NCBI RefSeq assembly: GCF_018863395.1
Contig: NZ_JAHKRR010000001.1
Coordinates: 434,001-498,000, forward strand
DNA from: Sinomicrobium weinanense
GTDB lineage: Bacteria > Bacteroidota > Bacteroidia > Flavobacteriales > Flavobacteriaceae
Direction: 5' to 3'
DNA length: 64,000 bases
Shown: piece after piece, positions 7,452-15,537 of the stretch
Position numbering within the stretch: the first letter of the stretch is position 1
How the letters are laid out: every line of letters starts with the position of its first letter
Program-made: the position numbers and the translations under genes
The notes under the pieces: model-generated
Told to the model about the DNA's origin: nothing
The model's input: the letters and a program-made list of their open reading frames with translations, nothing else
Database searches by the model: none

Positions 7452-9224
7452 ATGGCTGAAACTCAAACAAAAACAGAGCAGGAAAATCAAAATCCTGAAG
7501 AATTTTTAGCGAACTTCGACTGGCACAACTACGAAGAAGGTATTGAGAAAGTTGAAGATGAAAAACTGAAAGAGTTTGAAAAGCTCGTAGAAGACAACTT
7601 CGTAGACACTGCAGATGAAGAGGTAGTGGAAGGTGTTGTGATACACCTTACCGACAGGGAAGCTATCATAGACATCAACGCTAAATCAGAAGGTGTTATT
7701 TCCCTTAACGAATTCCGTTACAACCCAGACCTTAAAGTTGGAGACAAGGTAGAAGTACTTATCGATGTTCGTGAAGACAAGACCGGACAATTGGTGCTTT
7801 CACACAGGAAAGCACGTACTATAAAAGCCTGGGACAGGGTAAATGCAGCTTACGACAACGGAGAGATCGTAAACGGTTTTGTAAAGTGCAGGACCAAAGG
7901 AGGTATGATCGTGGACGTGTTCGGTATCGAGGCGTTCCTGCCCGGTTCGCAGATCGATGTAAAACCTATCCGCGATTACGATCAGTATGTGAGCAAGACC
8001 ATGGAATTCAAGGTTGTAAAGATCAACCACGAGTTCAAGAACGTGGTTGTTTCTCACAAAGCGCTTATCGAAGCCGATATCGAAGAACAGAAAAAAGAGA
8101 TCATCAGTCAGCTCGAGAAAGGACAGGTACTCGAAGGTGTGGTTAAGAACATCACTTCTTATGGTGTGTTCATCGACCTCGGAGGCGTGGACGGACTTAT
8201 CCACATTACCGACCTTTCATGGAGCAGGATCAACCACCCGAGCGAAGTGGTGGAACTCGATCAGAAACTGAACGTGGTGATCCTCGACTTCGACGACAAC
8301 AAATCAAGGATACAGCTTGGTCTCAAGCAACTTCAGAAACATCCGTGGGAAGCCCTTAGCGACGAGATTAAAGTTGGCGACAAAGTCAAAGGAAAAGTCG
8401 TTGTCATAGCCGATTACGGTGCCTTTATCGAGGTAGCTGAAGGTGTGGAGGGACTGATCCACGTTTCAGAAATGTCCTGGTCAACCCACCTGCGTTCCGC
8501 ACAGGATTTTGTTCAGGTAGGAGACGAAGTAGAGGCTGTAGTGCTTACCCTGGACAGGGAAGAACGTAAAATGTCACTCGGTATCAAACAACTGACACCG
8601 GATCCGTGGACAGATATCACCACCAAATACCCTGTTGGTTCAAAACACGAAGGTATTGTACGTAACTTCACCAACTTTGGTGTATTCGTAGAGCTGGAAG
8701 AAGGTATCGACGGACTGATCTATATTTCTGACCTTTCCTGGACCAAGAAGATCAAGCACCCTTCAGAGTTTGTATCCGTAGGAGACAAGCTGGAAGTGGA
8801 AGTCCTGGAACTGGATGTGGAAGGGCGTAAGTTGAGCCTGGGTCACAAACAGACTACAGAGAACCCATGGGATAAATACGAGACCGAATTTGGAGTAGGT
8901 ACCGTACACACTGTGGAAGTCAACGAGATCGTAGACAAAGGGGCGACCATAAACCTCAATGAGGATATCGTGGCCTTTGTACCTTCCCGTCACATGGAAA
9001 AAGAAGATGGCAAAAAACTGAAAAAAGGAGAAACTGCAGACTTTAAAGTCATTGAGTTCAACAAAGAATTCAAAAGAGTTGTGGCGTCTCACACTGCTAT
9101 CTTCAGGGAACAGGAAGAGAAGAATGTTAAGACTGCAAGCAATACCAGCGTAGAGAAAACAACACTCGGAGACCTGGATGCTCTTGCAGAGCTTAAGCAG
9201 AAAATGGATAAAGAAAAGAAATAA
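7452..9224 (+). CDS. rpsA: 30S ribosomal protein S1
   Basis: S1 binds mRNA and helps load it on the 30S subunit. The 590-residue product contains six S1 (OB-fold) repeats, at about residues 58-125, 137-205, 224-294, 309-380, 396-467 and 482-550. Repeats 3-5 are the most typical, with GVFIDLGGVDGLIHITDLSW, GAFIEVAEGVEGLIHVSEM and GVFVELEEGIDGLIYISDL. The acidic N-terminus and the lysine-rich tail (KMDKEKK) fit the family. It has its own strong promoter, a structured leader and an intrinsic terminator, so it is a one-gene unit with built-in control. Confidence 0.98.
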   Translation: MAETQTKTEQENQNPEEFLANFDWHNYEEGIEKVEDEKLKEFEKLVEDNFVDTADEEVVEGVVIHLTDREAIIDINAKSEGVISLNEFRYNPDLKVGDKVEVLIDVREDKTGQLVLSHRKARTIKAWDRVNAAYDNGEIVNGFVKCRTKGGMIVDVFGIEAFLPGSQIDVKPIRDYDQYVSKTMEFKVVKINHEFKNVVVSHKALIEADIEEQKKEIISQLEKGQVLEGVVKNITSYGVFIDLGGVDGLIHITDLSWSRINHPSEVVELDQKLNVVILDFDDNKSRIQLGLKQLQKHPWEALSDEIKVGDKVKGKVVVIADYGAFIEVAEGVEGLIHVSEMSWSTHLRSAQDFVQVGDEVEAVVLTLDREERKMSLGIKQLTPDPWTDITTKYPVGSKHEGIVRNFTNFGVFVELEEGIDGLIYISDLSWTKKIKHPSEFVSVGDKLEVEVLELDVEGRKLSLGHKQTTENPWDKYETEFGVGTVHTVEVNEIVDKGATINLNEDIVAFVPSRHMEKEDGKKLKKGETADFKVIEFNKEFKRVVASHTAIFREQEEKNVKTASNTSVEKTTLGDLDALAELKQKMDKEKK

Positions 9225-9250
9225 ATTTTTTGTTCATAATAAGTAGGATA

Positions 9251-9290
9251 AAACCTGGCAGGATCATTGCGATCTTGTCAGGTTTTTTTA
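9251..9290 (+). terminator. Intrinsic terminator of rpsA
   Basis: AAACCTGGCAGGATC (9251-9265) pairs with GATCTTGTCAGGTTT (9271-9285), with two mismatched or wobble positions and the 5-base loop attgc, and is followed by a T-run ending near 9289. It lies 27 bases after the rpsA stop. Confidence 0.88.
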
Positions 9291-9340
9291 TTGATAACCA
9301 GTTTCTTATATGTCGCTTCCAAAAAAAGTAAAAAAAATGC

Positions 9341-9373
9341 TTGACCCTTACCTTGCGTCATAGCTTATTTTTG
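9341..9373 (+). promoter_or_regulatory. MerR-type operator/promoter for the TipAS regulator
   Basis: TTGACCCTTACCTTGCGTCA (9341-9360) is an imperfect dyad with outer arms TGAC and GTCA and resembles the operators of MerR-family regulators. It is followed by TATTTTTG (9366-9373), a full TAnnTTTG -7 box. The distance from TTG to the -7 box is 22 bases, against 19 at the rpsA promoter. A lengthened spacer holding the operator is the hallmark of MerR-controlled promoters, so the gene probably controls itself. Confidence 0.55.
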
Positions 9374-9400
9374 TTCCTGTTAATTATTTAATGTACAATC

Positions 9401-10165
9401 ATGAAGTATCATTCGGTAAAAAGGCTGGCCCAAATGGCGGGTGTTAGTGTGCGTACACTACATCATTACGATCATATCGGCCTGTTGAAGCCATCGGTCC
9501 GTACTACTGCAGGGTACAGAATGTATGGAAAGGATGGCCTGCTCCGCCTGCAACAGATCCTTTTCTACAAAGAATTAGGATTTAAGCTGTCGGAGATCAG
9601 GGAAGTGCTGGACGATCCGGAATTTGATCTTGTACAGGCGCTTCAGATGCATAAGTACCGCCTTTCGGAAGAAAAAAAGCGGATAAGTACTTTGATGACT
9701 ACCATTAACCAAACAATATCCAATCTAAAAAACAGGAAAATGATAAAACCGGAAGATTTATACAGGGGCCTTCCGAAGGAACAGGCCGAAACCTGGAGAA
9801 AGGAAGCCCGGGAAAAATGGCCAAACCAGGTAAAGCATGGCGAAGAACAACTGCTTAAAATGAGCAGGGATGATTTTAAGGCCTTGCAGGACGGGTTTAA
9901 AGCCAACATAGAGAAACTCGCTTCATTGAGTAGTAAAGATCACACCAGTGCTGAGGTACAGACCGAAATCCGCAGGCATTACGAGTATGTTATGCGTTTC
10001 TGGGGAAATCCGGAAGGGAGCAGGGCGGAAGGTTATAAGGGCCTCGGCGACCTTTACGTGCAGGACGAAAGGTATACGGAGGTGGAAGGGGTGCCCAACC
10101 CTGCATTTGGCCGGTTCCTGCAAAAGGCGATGCATTATTTTGTTCAAATGGAGTTCGGCCGTTGA
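9401..10165 (+). CDS. MerR-family regulator with TipAS antibiotic-recognition domain
   Basis: A 254-residue transcription factor. Residues 1-70 are a MerR winged helix-turn-helix (VKRLAQMAGVSVRTLHHYDHIGLL, GYRMYGKDGLLRLQQI), followed by the long dimerisation helix (about 75-115). The C-terminal half (about 145-250) matches the TipAS fold, with the typical RRHYEYVMRFW and GLGDLYVQDERY segments. TipA-type proteins bind thiopeptide and related drugs and switch on their own promoter; the matching operator lies just upstream. There is no adjacent efflux or resistance gene on the same strand, so its targets other than itself are unknown. Confidence 0.88.
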   Translation: MKYHSVKRLAQMAGVSVRTLHHYDHIGLLKPSVRTTAGYRMYGKDGLLRLQQILFYKELGFKLSEIREVLDDPEFDLVQALQMHKYRLSEEKKRISTLMTTINQTISNLKNRKMIKPEDLYRGLPKEQAETWRKEAREKWPNQVKHGEEQLLKMSRDDFKALQDGFKANIEKLASLSSKDHTSAEVQTEIRRHYEYVMRFWGNPEGSRAEGYKGLGDLYVQDERYTEVEGVPNPAFGRFLQKAMHYFVQMEFGR

Positions 10166-10194
10166 TCTTTAGCGAGGCTGTCTTCTAAAAAGTC

Positions 10195-10315
10195 GTGTAA
10201 TTCGTCATGTTGAATTGTCACCCTGGGTGCAGTCGAAGGGTTGTTTCAGCATTCCACCATGCTGATCAGACCAGTCATCATGAGACCCAGAAACAAGTTC
10301 AGGGTGATGTATAGT
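10195..10315. repeat. Degenerate dispersed repeat between the MerR gene and cvrA-like gene
   Basis: The stretch contains cgtcatgttgaattgtcaccctg, gtttcagcattccaccatgctg and gagacccagaaacaagttcagggtga. This is the layout of a repeat scattered in many flavobacterial genomes (gtcatgctgaacttgtttcagca ... gagaccctgaaacaagttcagggtgac), in which the two ends are inverted copies. It is decayed here. The gap 10166-10425 holds no gene. Confidence 0.5.
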
Positions 10316-10425
10316 CTGCTTTTTACGTCAGGCATAAGAAAAGTGACAAATGGATATTTTGTATTGGTATTTAACGGATAAAGCAAAACCCGGAAATGCT
10401 GGCCCCTTAATTTATGTGTGGTCGA

Positions 10426-11907
10426 TTATATATCCAATTTCGATCCGTAGGCGTGCAGGCAATCGTGTACCTGCTCCAGTCCATCTTTGTTTTCGGCAAG
10501 TACTATAAGGGAATCCCCGGTCTCCAGTACCGTAGTTCCGTTTGGCGTAATGAATTTTCCGTTTCGTTTAATCATAGCAATAATGGCGTTTTTGGGAAAG
10601 TGGAGATCCACGATCTTTTTGCCTACCGAGGGGTTGCCCTGTTGTAGATTGATCTCTTCCAGGGCAGATTTGGCGCTGTCGGAGAGAAAAAGGTCTACCG
10701 GGGTTTTGCGCTTTACTTTTTGCGGAAGGGCTACATGCAGCCATTTGGCCACCACAGACAGCGTGGTTCCCTGTACGAGTACGGAAGTGACCGAAATAAA
10801 AAATACGATATTGAATATGACGTCGGCCTTGTCGATCCCCGCAAGGAGGGGATAGGTGGCAAAAACTATGGGAACGGCGCCCCGAAGTCCTACCCAGGAA
10901 ATATACCACCGCCTCCGGAATTTCATTTTAAAGAACATAAGGCTGATAAATACGCTAACCGGGCGGGCAATGAATATAAGGAAAACAGATATGAGAAGGC
11001 CGATCCCCAGGATAGGGGGGATATGGCTTGGGTAGACCAGCAGCCCCAGAGTGAGGAACAGGGCGATCTGCATTAACCAGGCCAGCCCGTCAAACATACG
11101 CATGATGGTCTTTTTATGGATGATATCCTGGTTTCCCAGGTAAACAGCGCAAAGGTAAACCGCCAGAAATCCGTTACCTCCCAGAAAATCCGTGGCCGAA
11201 AAGGTAAAGAACATCACGGCAATGGCCAGAACGGGATATAAACCTTCAAAGTCTATATTGATCTTGTTGATGACAAATTTTCCAGCCTTACCAAAGAGAA
11301 ATCCGAGCAGTGCACCCAGTGTTATCTGTTTAAAAAATAACGGGACGATGGTCCACAGGCTTTCATCCTGGTTGATAACCAGTCCGAGGAAAGCAATGGT
11401 GAGGAAATAGGCCATGGGGTCGTTACTTCCGCTTTCGAGCTCCAGGGTGGGGCGGATGTTGGTTTTCAGGGCGATGTTCTTGGACCGCAAAATGGAAAAT
11501 ACGGCCGCGGCATCGGTAGACGATACGATGGCGCCTAGCAACAGGCCTTCGTAAATAGAAAAATCGGTGATGGCCCATATAAAGACTCCCAGGGAAGTGG
11601 CTGTGATCAATACACCAAGGGTGGAGAGGGATATACCCTGCCAGAAAATGGGTTTTATAGTTTTCCAGTTGGTATCCAGTCCCCCGGAAAACAGAATGAA
11701 GTTCAGGGATACAATCCCTATGAATTGGGCAGCTTTTGGGTCGTCAAAATAAATGCCTCCCAGGCCTTCGGAGCCGGCCAGCATACCTACGGCAAGGAAT
11801 AGTATAAGTGTGGGCAGCCCTACCCGGTATGAGGTTTTTCCGGCAAGTATACTGATAAAAAGCAGGGCCGAGCCTATGAGTAAAATATTTTCGGTGGTAA
11901 TGTTCAT
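10426..11907 (-). CDS. K+/H+ antiporter of the CPA1 family (CvrA/NhaP2 type)
   Basis: A 493-residue inner-membrane exchanger that moves K+ or Na+ out against protons. Residues 1-395 form about a dozen membrane helices with CPA1 signatures: SEGLGGIYFDDP, LNFILFSGGLDTNW, the ASTDAAAVFSI-like block (SSTDAAAVFSILR), LESGSNDPMAYFLT and WVGLRGAVPIVFATYPL. The C-terminal part (about 400-490, VDLFLSDSAKSALEE...) contains a TrkA-C domain (IVDLHFPKNAIIAMIKRNGKFI, TVLETGDSLIVLA) that usually senses a ligand and gates the channel. It stands alone between a repeat-bearing gap and a 324-base empty gap. Confidence 0.93.
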   Translation of the reverse strand: MNITTENILLIGSALLFISILAGKTSYRVGLPTLILFLAVGMLAGSEGLGGIYFDDPKAAQFIGIVSLNFILFSGGLDTNWKTIKPIFWQGISLSTLGVLITATSLGVFIWAITDFSIYEGLLLGAIVSSTDAAAVFSILRSKNIALKTNIRPTLELESGSNDPMAYFLTIAFLGLVINQDESLWTIVPLFFKQITLGALLGFLFGKAGKFVINKINIDFEGLYPVLAIAVMFFTFSATDFLGGNGFLAVYLCAVYLGNQDIIHKKTIMRMFDGLAWLMQIALFLTLGLLVYPSHIPPILGIGLLISVFLIFIARPVSVFISLMFFKMKFRRRWYISWVGLRGAVPIVFATYPLLAGIDKADVIFNIVFFISVTSVLVQGTTLSVVAKWLHVALPQKVKRKTPVDLFLSDSAKSALEEINLQQGNPSVGKKIVDLHFPKNAIIAMIKRNGKFITPNGTTVLETGDSLIVLAENKDGLEQVHDCLHAYGSKLDI

Positions 11908-12231
11908 AAGTGTAAAAACAAAAATATAAACCAGGCTTTCCTGTTCTTCACGGTGCGAATATTTAAAAAAAACATTTGCCTCTCTCTCCGGAAGGGGTTC
12001 CCGGTTTCATTTGCTAATGCGGGAATGCCATAGCGATTTAATTGTCCTTAAAGAAAAGAATTATAGCCAAAAAATCCTACGGGGAAAGAATTTTTTTGAT
12101 TGCCAGGATTGTTTTAATGCCATTTTTACCCGTAACCCTTTCGGGAATATGATGTAAAACCGGTACATGTCATCCTGAGGAAGCTGTAATCGCAATAAAA
12201 TAATGAGAAAGTAAAATTTAAAGGCCCGAGG
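11908..12231. other. Gene-free gap
   Basis: No gene, RNA or clear regulatory structure is visible in these 324 bases. It includes AT-rich DNA and a short fragment (gtcatcctgagga, 12168-12180) that looks like the end of a decayed dispersed repeat. Confidence 0.5.
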
Positions 12232-14640
12232 TTATCTTAACCCGGGATATTTTTTCGGATCGGTTTCGTTCATAATACTGTAAACCTTTTCGAAAATATC
12301 TTCTGCATTGGGTTTGGAAAAATAATCGCCATCGGTTCCGTAAGCAGGCCTGTGCGGTTGTGCGGTAAGGGTTTGCGGTACGCTGTCAAGATAGCGGTAT
12401 GCACCTTGTTTTTCCAGGACTTCCTGCATGAGATATGCCGATGCACCTCCCGGAACATCTTCATCGATGATCAGCAGGCGGTTGGTTTTTTTAACACTTT
12501 CTACGGTCTCATGGTGGATATCGAAAGGCAGGAGGGTCTGCGCATCGATGACTTCTGCATTGATGCCTACCCCGAGCAGGTCTTGGGCTACCTGTTCCAC
12601 GATCCTGAACGTAGAGCCATAGGAGAGGAGGGTAATGTCAGTACCTTCTTTAACGACTTCGACTTTTCCTATCGGGGTTTTGAATTCTCCGAGATTTTCG
12701 GGAAGGCGTTCTTTTAGCCTGTACCCGTTAAGGCTTTCAATGATCAGTGCAGGTTCGTCGCTTTCCATCAGAGTATTGTAGAACCCGGCTGCCTTGGTCA
12801 TATTCCTGGGGGTAAGAATATATATGCCCCGCAACAAATGGATAAGTCCTCCCATTTGAGAGCCAGCGTGCCATATTCCTTCGAGGCGGTGCCCTCTTGT
12901 TCTGACAATTACCGGGGCCTTTTGCCTGCCCAGGGTCCTGTAACGAAGCGTTGCCAGGTCGTCGCTCATGGTCTGCAGGGCGTACAGGATATAGTCCAGA
13001 TATTGTATTTCTGCAATGGGCCTGAGCCCCCTGAGGGCCAGTCCGATACCTTGCCCGAGTATGGTGGCTTCGCGGATACCGGTGTCGGCTACGCGTATAT
13101 CCCCGTATTTTTTCTGGAGTCCTTCCAGTCCCTGGTTTACATCACCGATATTACCGCTGTCTTCGCCGAAAACCAGGGCATTGGGGTATTTGGAAAAGAG
13201 TTTGTCAAAGTTGTTCCGTATCACAATACGTCCGTCCACAAGCTCGGTATCGTCGTTGTATTCGGGTGCTACCTCCGATATTGAGGTTGCTTTATCCGGA
13301 AGTTCGCTATATAAGTAAGAGCTGTAATGAGGCTGCTCTTCCGCCAGGTAGTTTTTGATCCATCCGGCCAGTTTTTCCTTTTCTTCAGACGGTTCGTGGA
13401 TCACATACCTCAGGGCGCGCCTGGTCAGGGAAAGAAGATCCTTTTTTACGGGCTCGTCTATGGCAATAAGGTCATTTTTTAACTTGCTGATAAAAGATTT
13501 GTTGGCGCTTCTGCCGGCCAGGTTGTCCAGCAAGGCAACGGCCTCTTTCTTTTTGTTCTTTATAGGAGTGGTAAATGCGGCCCAGGCTTCTTTTTTGGCT
13601 TCCCGGACCTCCTTTTTCACTTCTTTTTCAAGTGTAATGAGGTCTTCTTCGGTGGCAAAGCCGTTGTCGATGAGCCATTCCCGCATTTTAAGGTTACAAT
13701 CATATGCTTTTTCCCATTCCAGCCTTTCCTTGTCCTTGTAACGTTCGTGCGATCCGGAAGTGGAGTGCCCTTGTGGCTGGGTGAGTTCTATAACGTGAAT
13801 CAGGACAGGAACATGTTCTTCCCGGGCCAGTTTGCCCGCATTTTCATAGGCTTCCACCAGTGCGGGATAGTCCCAGCCTTTTACGGTAATGATCTCATAA
13901 CCCGGTTTGTCGTCCCGCTGAAAGCCTTTCAGTACCTCGGAAATACTTTCCTTGGTGGTCTGGTATTTGGCATGTACGGAAATACCGTACATATCGTCCC
14001 AGACGCTGATCACCATAGGTACTTGTAATACCCCGGCTGCATTTATGGTTTCGAAGAAAAGCCCTTCGCTGGTACTGGCGTTACCGATAGTACCCCAGGC
14101 TACTTCATTACCGTTTACAGAAAAATTGCTGCTGTCTATTTCCTGAGCCTTCCTGTATATTTTGGAGGCCTGGGCAAGTCCGAGCAAACGGGGCATTTGT
14201 GCCGCGGTAGGGGAAATATCGCTACTGCTGTTTTTCTGTTGGGTAAGGTCTTTCCAGCTTCCGTCTTCCTGAAGGTTATGTGTAATAAAATGCCCTCCCA
14301 TTTGTCTTCCGGCACTCATGGGTTCCTTTTCTATGTCGGTGTGGGCATAAAGTCCGGCAAAAAAATGTTGAGGACTGAGTTCCTCAATGGCCATCATAAA
14401 GGTTTGGTCCCTGTAATAACCACTGCGGAAATCCCCATTCCTGAAAGCCCTGGCCATAGCCAGCTGGGGAACTTCTTTCCCGTCACCGAAAATACCGAAT
14501 TTGGCTTTTCCCGTAAGCACTTCCCTTCTTCCGAGCAGGCTGCATTCGCGGCTTATAACCGCTATCCTGTAATCGTGCAGGACCTGGGTTTTGAAATCGT
14601 TGAAGGTAATGTCTTTTTGAGAATCTGTTTCGGGATGCAT
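12232..14640 (-). CDS. 2-oxoacid dehydrogenase E1, alpha and beta subunits fused
   Basis: An 802-residue thiamine-diphosphate enzyme, the E1 of a branched-chain 2-oxoacid or related dehydrogenase complex. Residues up to about 450 correspond to E1-alpha (FRSGYYRDQTFMMA, SAGRQMGGHF, and the cofactor region GTIGNASTSEGLFFE...VWDDMYGIS); residues from about 475 correspond to E1-beta (NALVFGEDSG, ADTGIREATILGQGIGLAL, RTLGRQKAPVIVRT, VIDAQTLLPFD). The fused form is common in Bacteroidetes. The usual GDG...NN thiamine motif reads GNAS...WDD, apparently a family variant. No E2 or E3 gene is adjacent, so partner subunits must lie elsewhere. Substrate preference cannot be set from sequence alone. Confidence 0.9.
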   Translation of the reverse strand: MHPETDSQKDITFNDFKTQVLHDYRIAVISRECSLLGRREVLTGKAKFGIFGDGKEVPQLAMARAFRNGDFRSGYYRDQTFMMAIEELSPQHFFAGLYAHTDIEKEPMSAGRQMGGHFITHNLQEDGSWKDLTQQKNSSSDISPTAAQMPRLLGLAQASKIYRKAQEIDSSNFSVNGNEVAWGTIGNASTSEGLFFETINAAGVLQVPMVISVWDDMYGISVHAKYQTTKESISEVLKGFQRDDKPGYEIITVKGWDYPALVEAYENAGKLAREEHVPVLIHVIELTQPQGHSTSGSHERYKDKERLEWEKAYDCNLKMREWLIDNGFATEEDLITLEKEVKKEVREAKKEAWAAFTTPIKNKKKEAVALLDNLAGRSANKSFISKLKNDLIAIDEPVKKDLLSLTRRALRYVIHEPSEEKEKLAGWIKNYLAEEQPHYSSYLYSELPDKATSISEVAPEYNDDTELVDGRIVIRNNFDKLFSKYPNALVFGEDSGNIGDVNQGLEGLQKKYGDIRVADTGIREATILGQGIGLALRGLRPIAEIQYLDYILYALQTMSDDLATLRYRTLGRQKAPVIVRTRGHRLEGIWHAGSQMGGLIHLLRGIYILTPRNMTKAAGFYNTLMESDEPALIIESLNGYRLKERLPENLGEFKTPIGKVEVVKEGTDITLLSYGSTFRIVEQVAQDLLGVGINAEVIDAQTLLPFDIHHETVESVKKTNRLLIIDEDVPGGASAYLMQEVLEKQGAYRYLDSVPQTLTAQPHRPAYGTDGDYFSKPNAEDIFEKVYSIMNETDPKKYPGLR

Positions 14641-14830
14641 ATCGTTATTTTAAAGGATTACAAAAGTAAGGAAAACATTCCTTTTTTGCAAGGCCGTAGA
14701 GGGATCAAAATATGAGGTTTTGATAATTTTAAATATGTTTTTTTAACAAAAAGTCAATATATATTTATATACGGGATTTTTGTTGAATATTATTTAAAAT
14801 TAGGATGTGGGTATTCCCGGTTCGGAAAAA

Positions 14831-15409
14831 TCATGTCTTTTTTACAAATTTCGTGAGGATCACGATCTGCTGACCATCTATTTTACCTTCGATCTGTTCG
14901 GGATTATCGTGTACGAGGGAGATCCTTCTTACGGCTGTCCCTCTTTTTGCAGTAAAGGAAGTGCCTTTTACATTCAGGTCTTTAATGAGTACAACGGTAT
15001 CTCCGGTCTCCAGAACAGCCCCATTGCTGTCCAGGTGCTTTACGTTGTTGCCTTCTTCCTGTTCTTCGCCTGAAGCTGATGCCCAGGCGAGGGTTTCTTC
15101 GTCAAGGTACATCATGTCGAGCAGGTCCTGCGGCCAGCCTTCGGATTTTAATCGTTGCAACAGGCGCCATGCCATGACCTGTACAGCGGGAACGCTGCTC
15201 CACATGCTGTCATTGAGGCACCGCCAGTGGTTGGGGTCCATGGTCTCGGGGTTTTGTATTTGTTCGAGACAGGTTGCACTGATCAATATACAGGCATCTG
15301 CGCCCTCTACGGGAGAATGAGGGATCTCGTAAACATGTAAATTGTCTGTTGCACCGCTGAGTTCACAGGTAGAACCACTTCTTTGGTGTAGTTGTTTTTC
15401 TATATCCAT
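14831..15409 (-). CDS. PhnA-domain protein
   Basis: A 192-residue protein of the PhnA/YjdM family. The N-terminal part has a Cys-containing segment (RSGSTCELSGATDNL, ISATCLEQI) that resembles a degenerate zinc ribbon; the C-terminal 70 residues are the PhnA domain proper (LDSNGAVLETGDTVVLIKDLNVKG, AKRGTAVRRISLV, IEGKIDGQQIVILTKFVKK). The family was named for a link to phosphonate use, which is not well supported; no phosphonate gene is nearby. The middle segment rich in Trp, Glu and Asp (DPNHWRCLNDSMW, EGWPQDLLDMMYLDEET) is typical of the longer version of the family. Likely cytoplasmic; function unknown. Confidence 0.85.
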   Translation of the reverse strand: MDIEKQLHQRSGSTCELSGATDNLHVYEIPHSPVEGADACILISATCLEQIQNPETMDPNHWRCLNDSMWSSVPAVQVMAWRLLQRLKSEGWPQDLLDMMYLDEETLAWASASGEEQEEGNNVKHLDSNGAVLETGDTVVLIKDLNVKGTSFTAKRGTAVRRISLVHDNPEQIEGKIDGQQIVILTKFVKKT

Positions 15410-15537
15410 TATCCGGGTTTAAATTAAGCGTGGCAAATATAATGGAATTAGAGGTTATGGGGATATAGATTATGGTTGATCTGTTTTTTGCTCCCGCAGA
15501 TCCCGCGGATTTTCGCAGATGTTTGTTCCTGTCGGGA

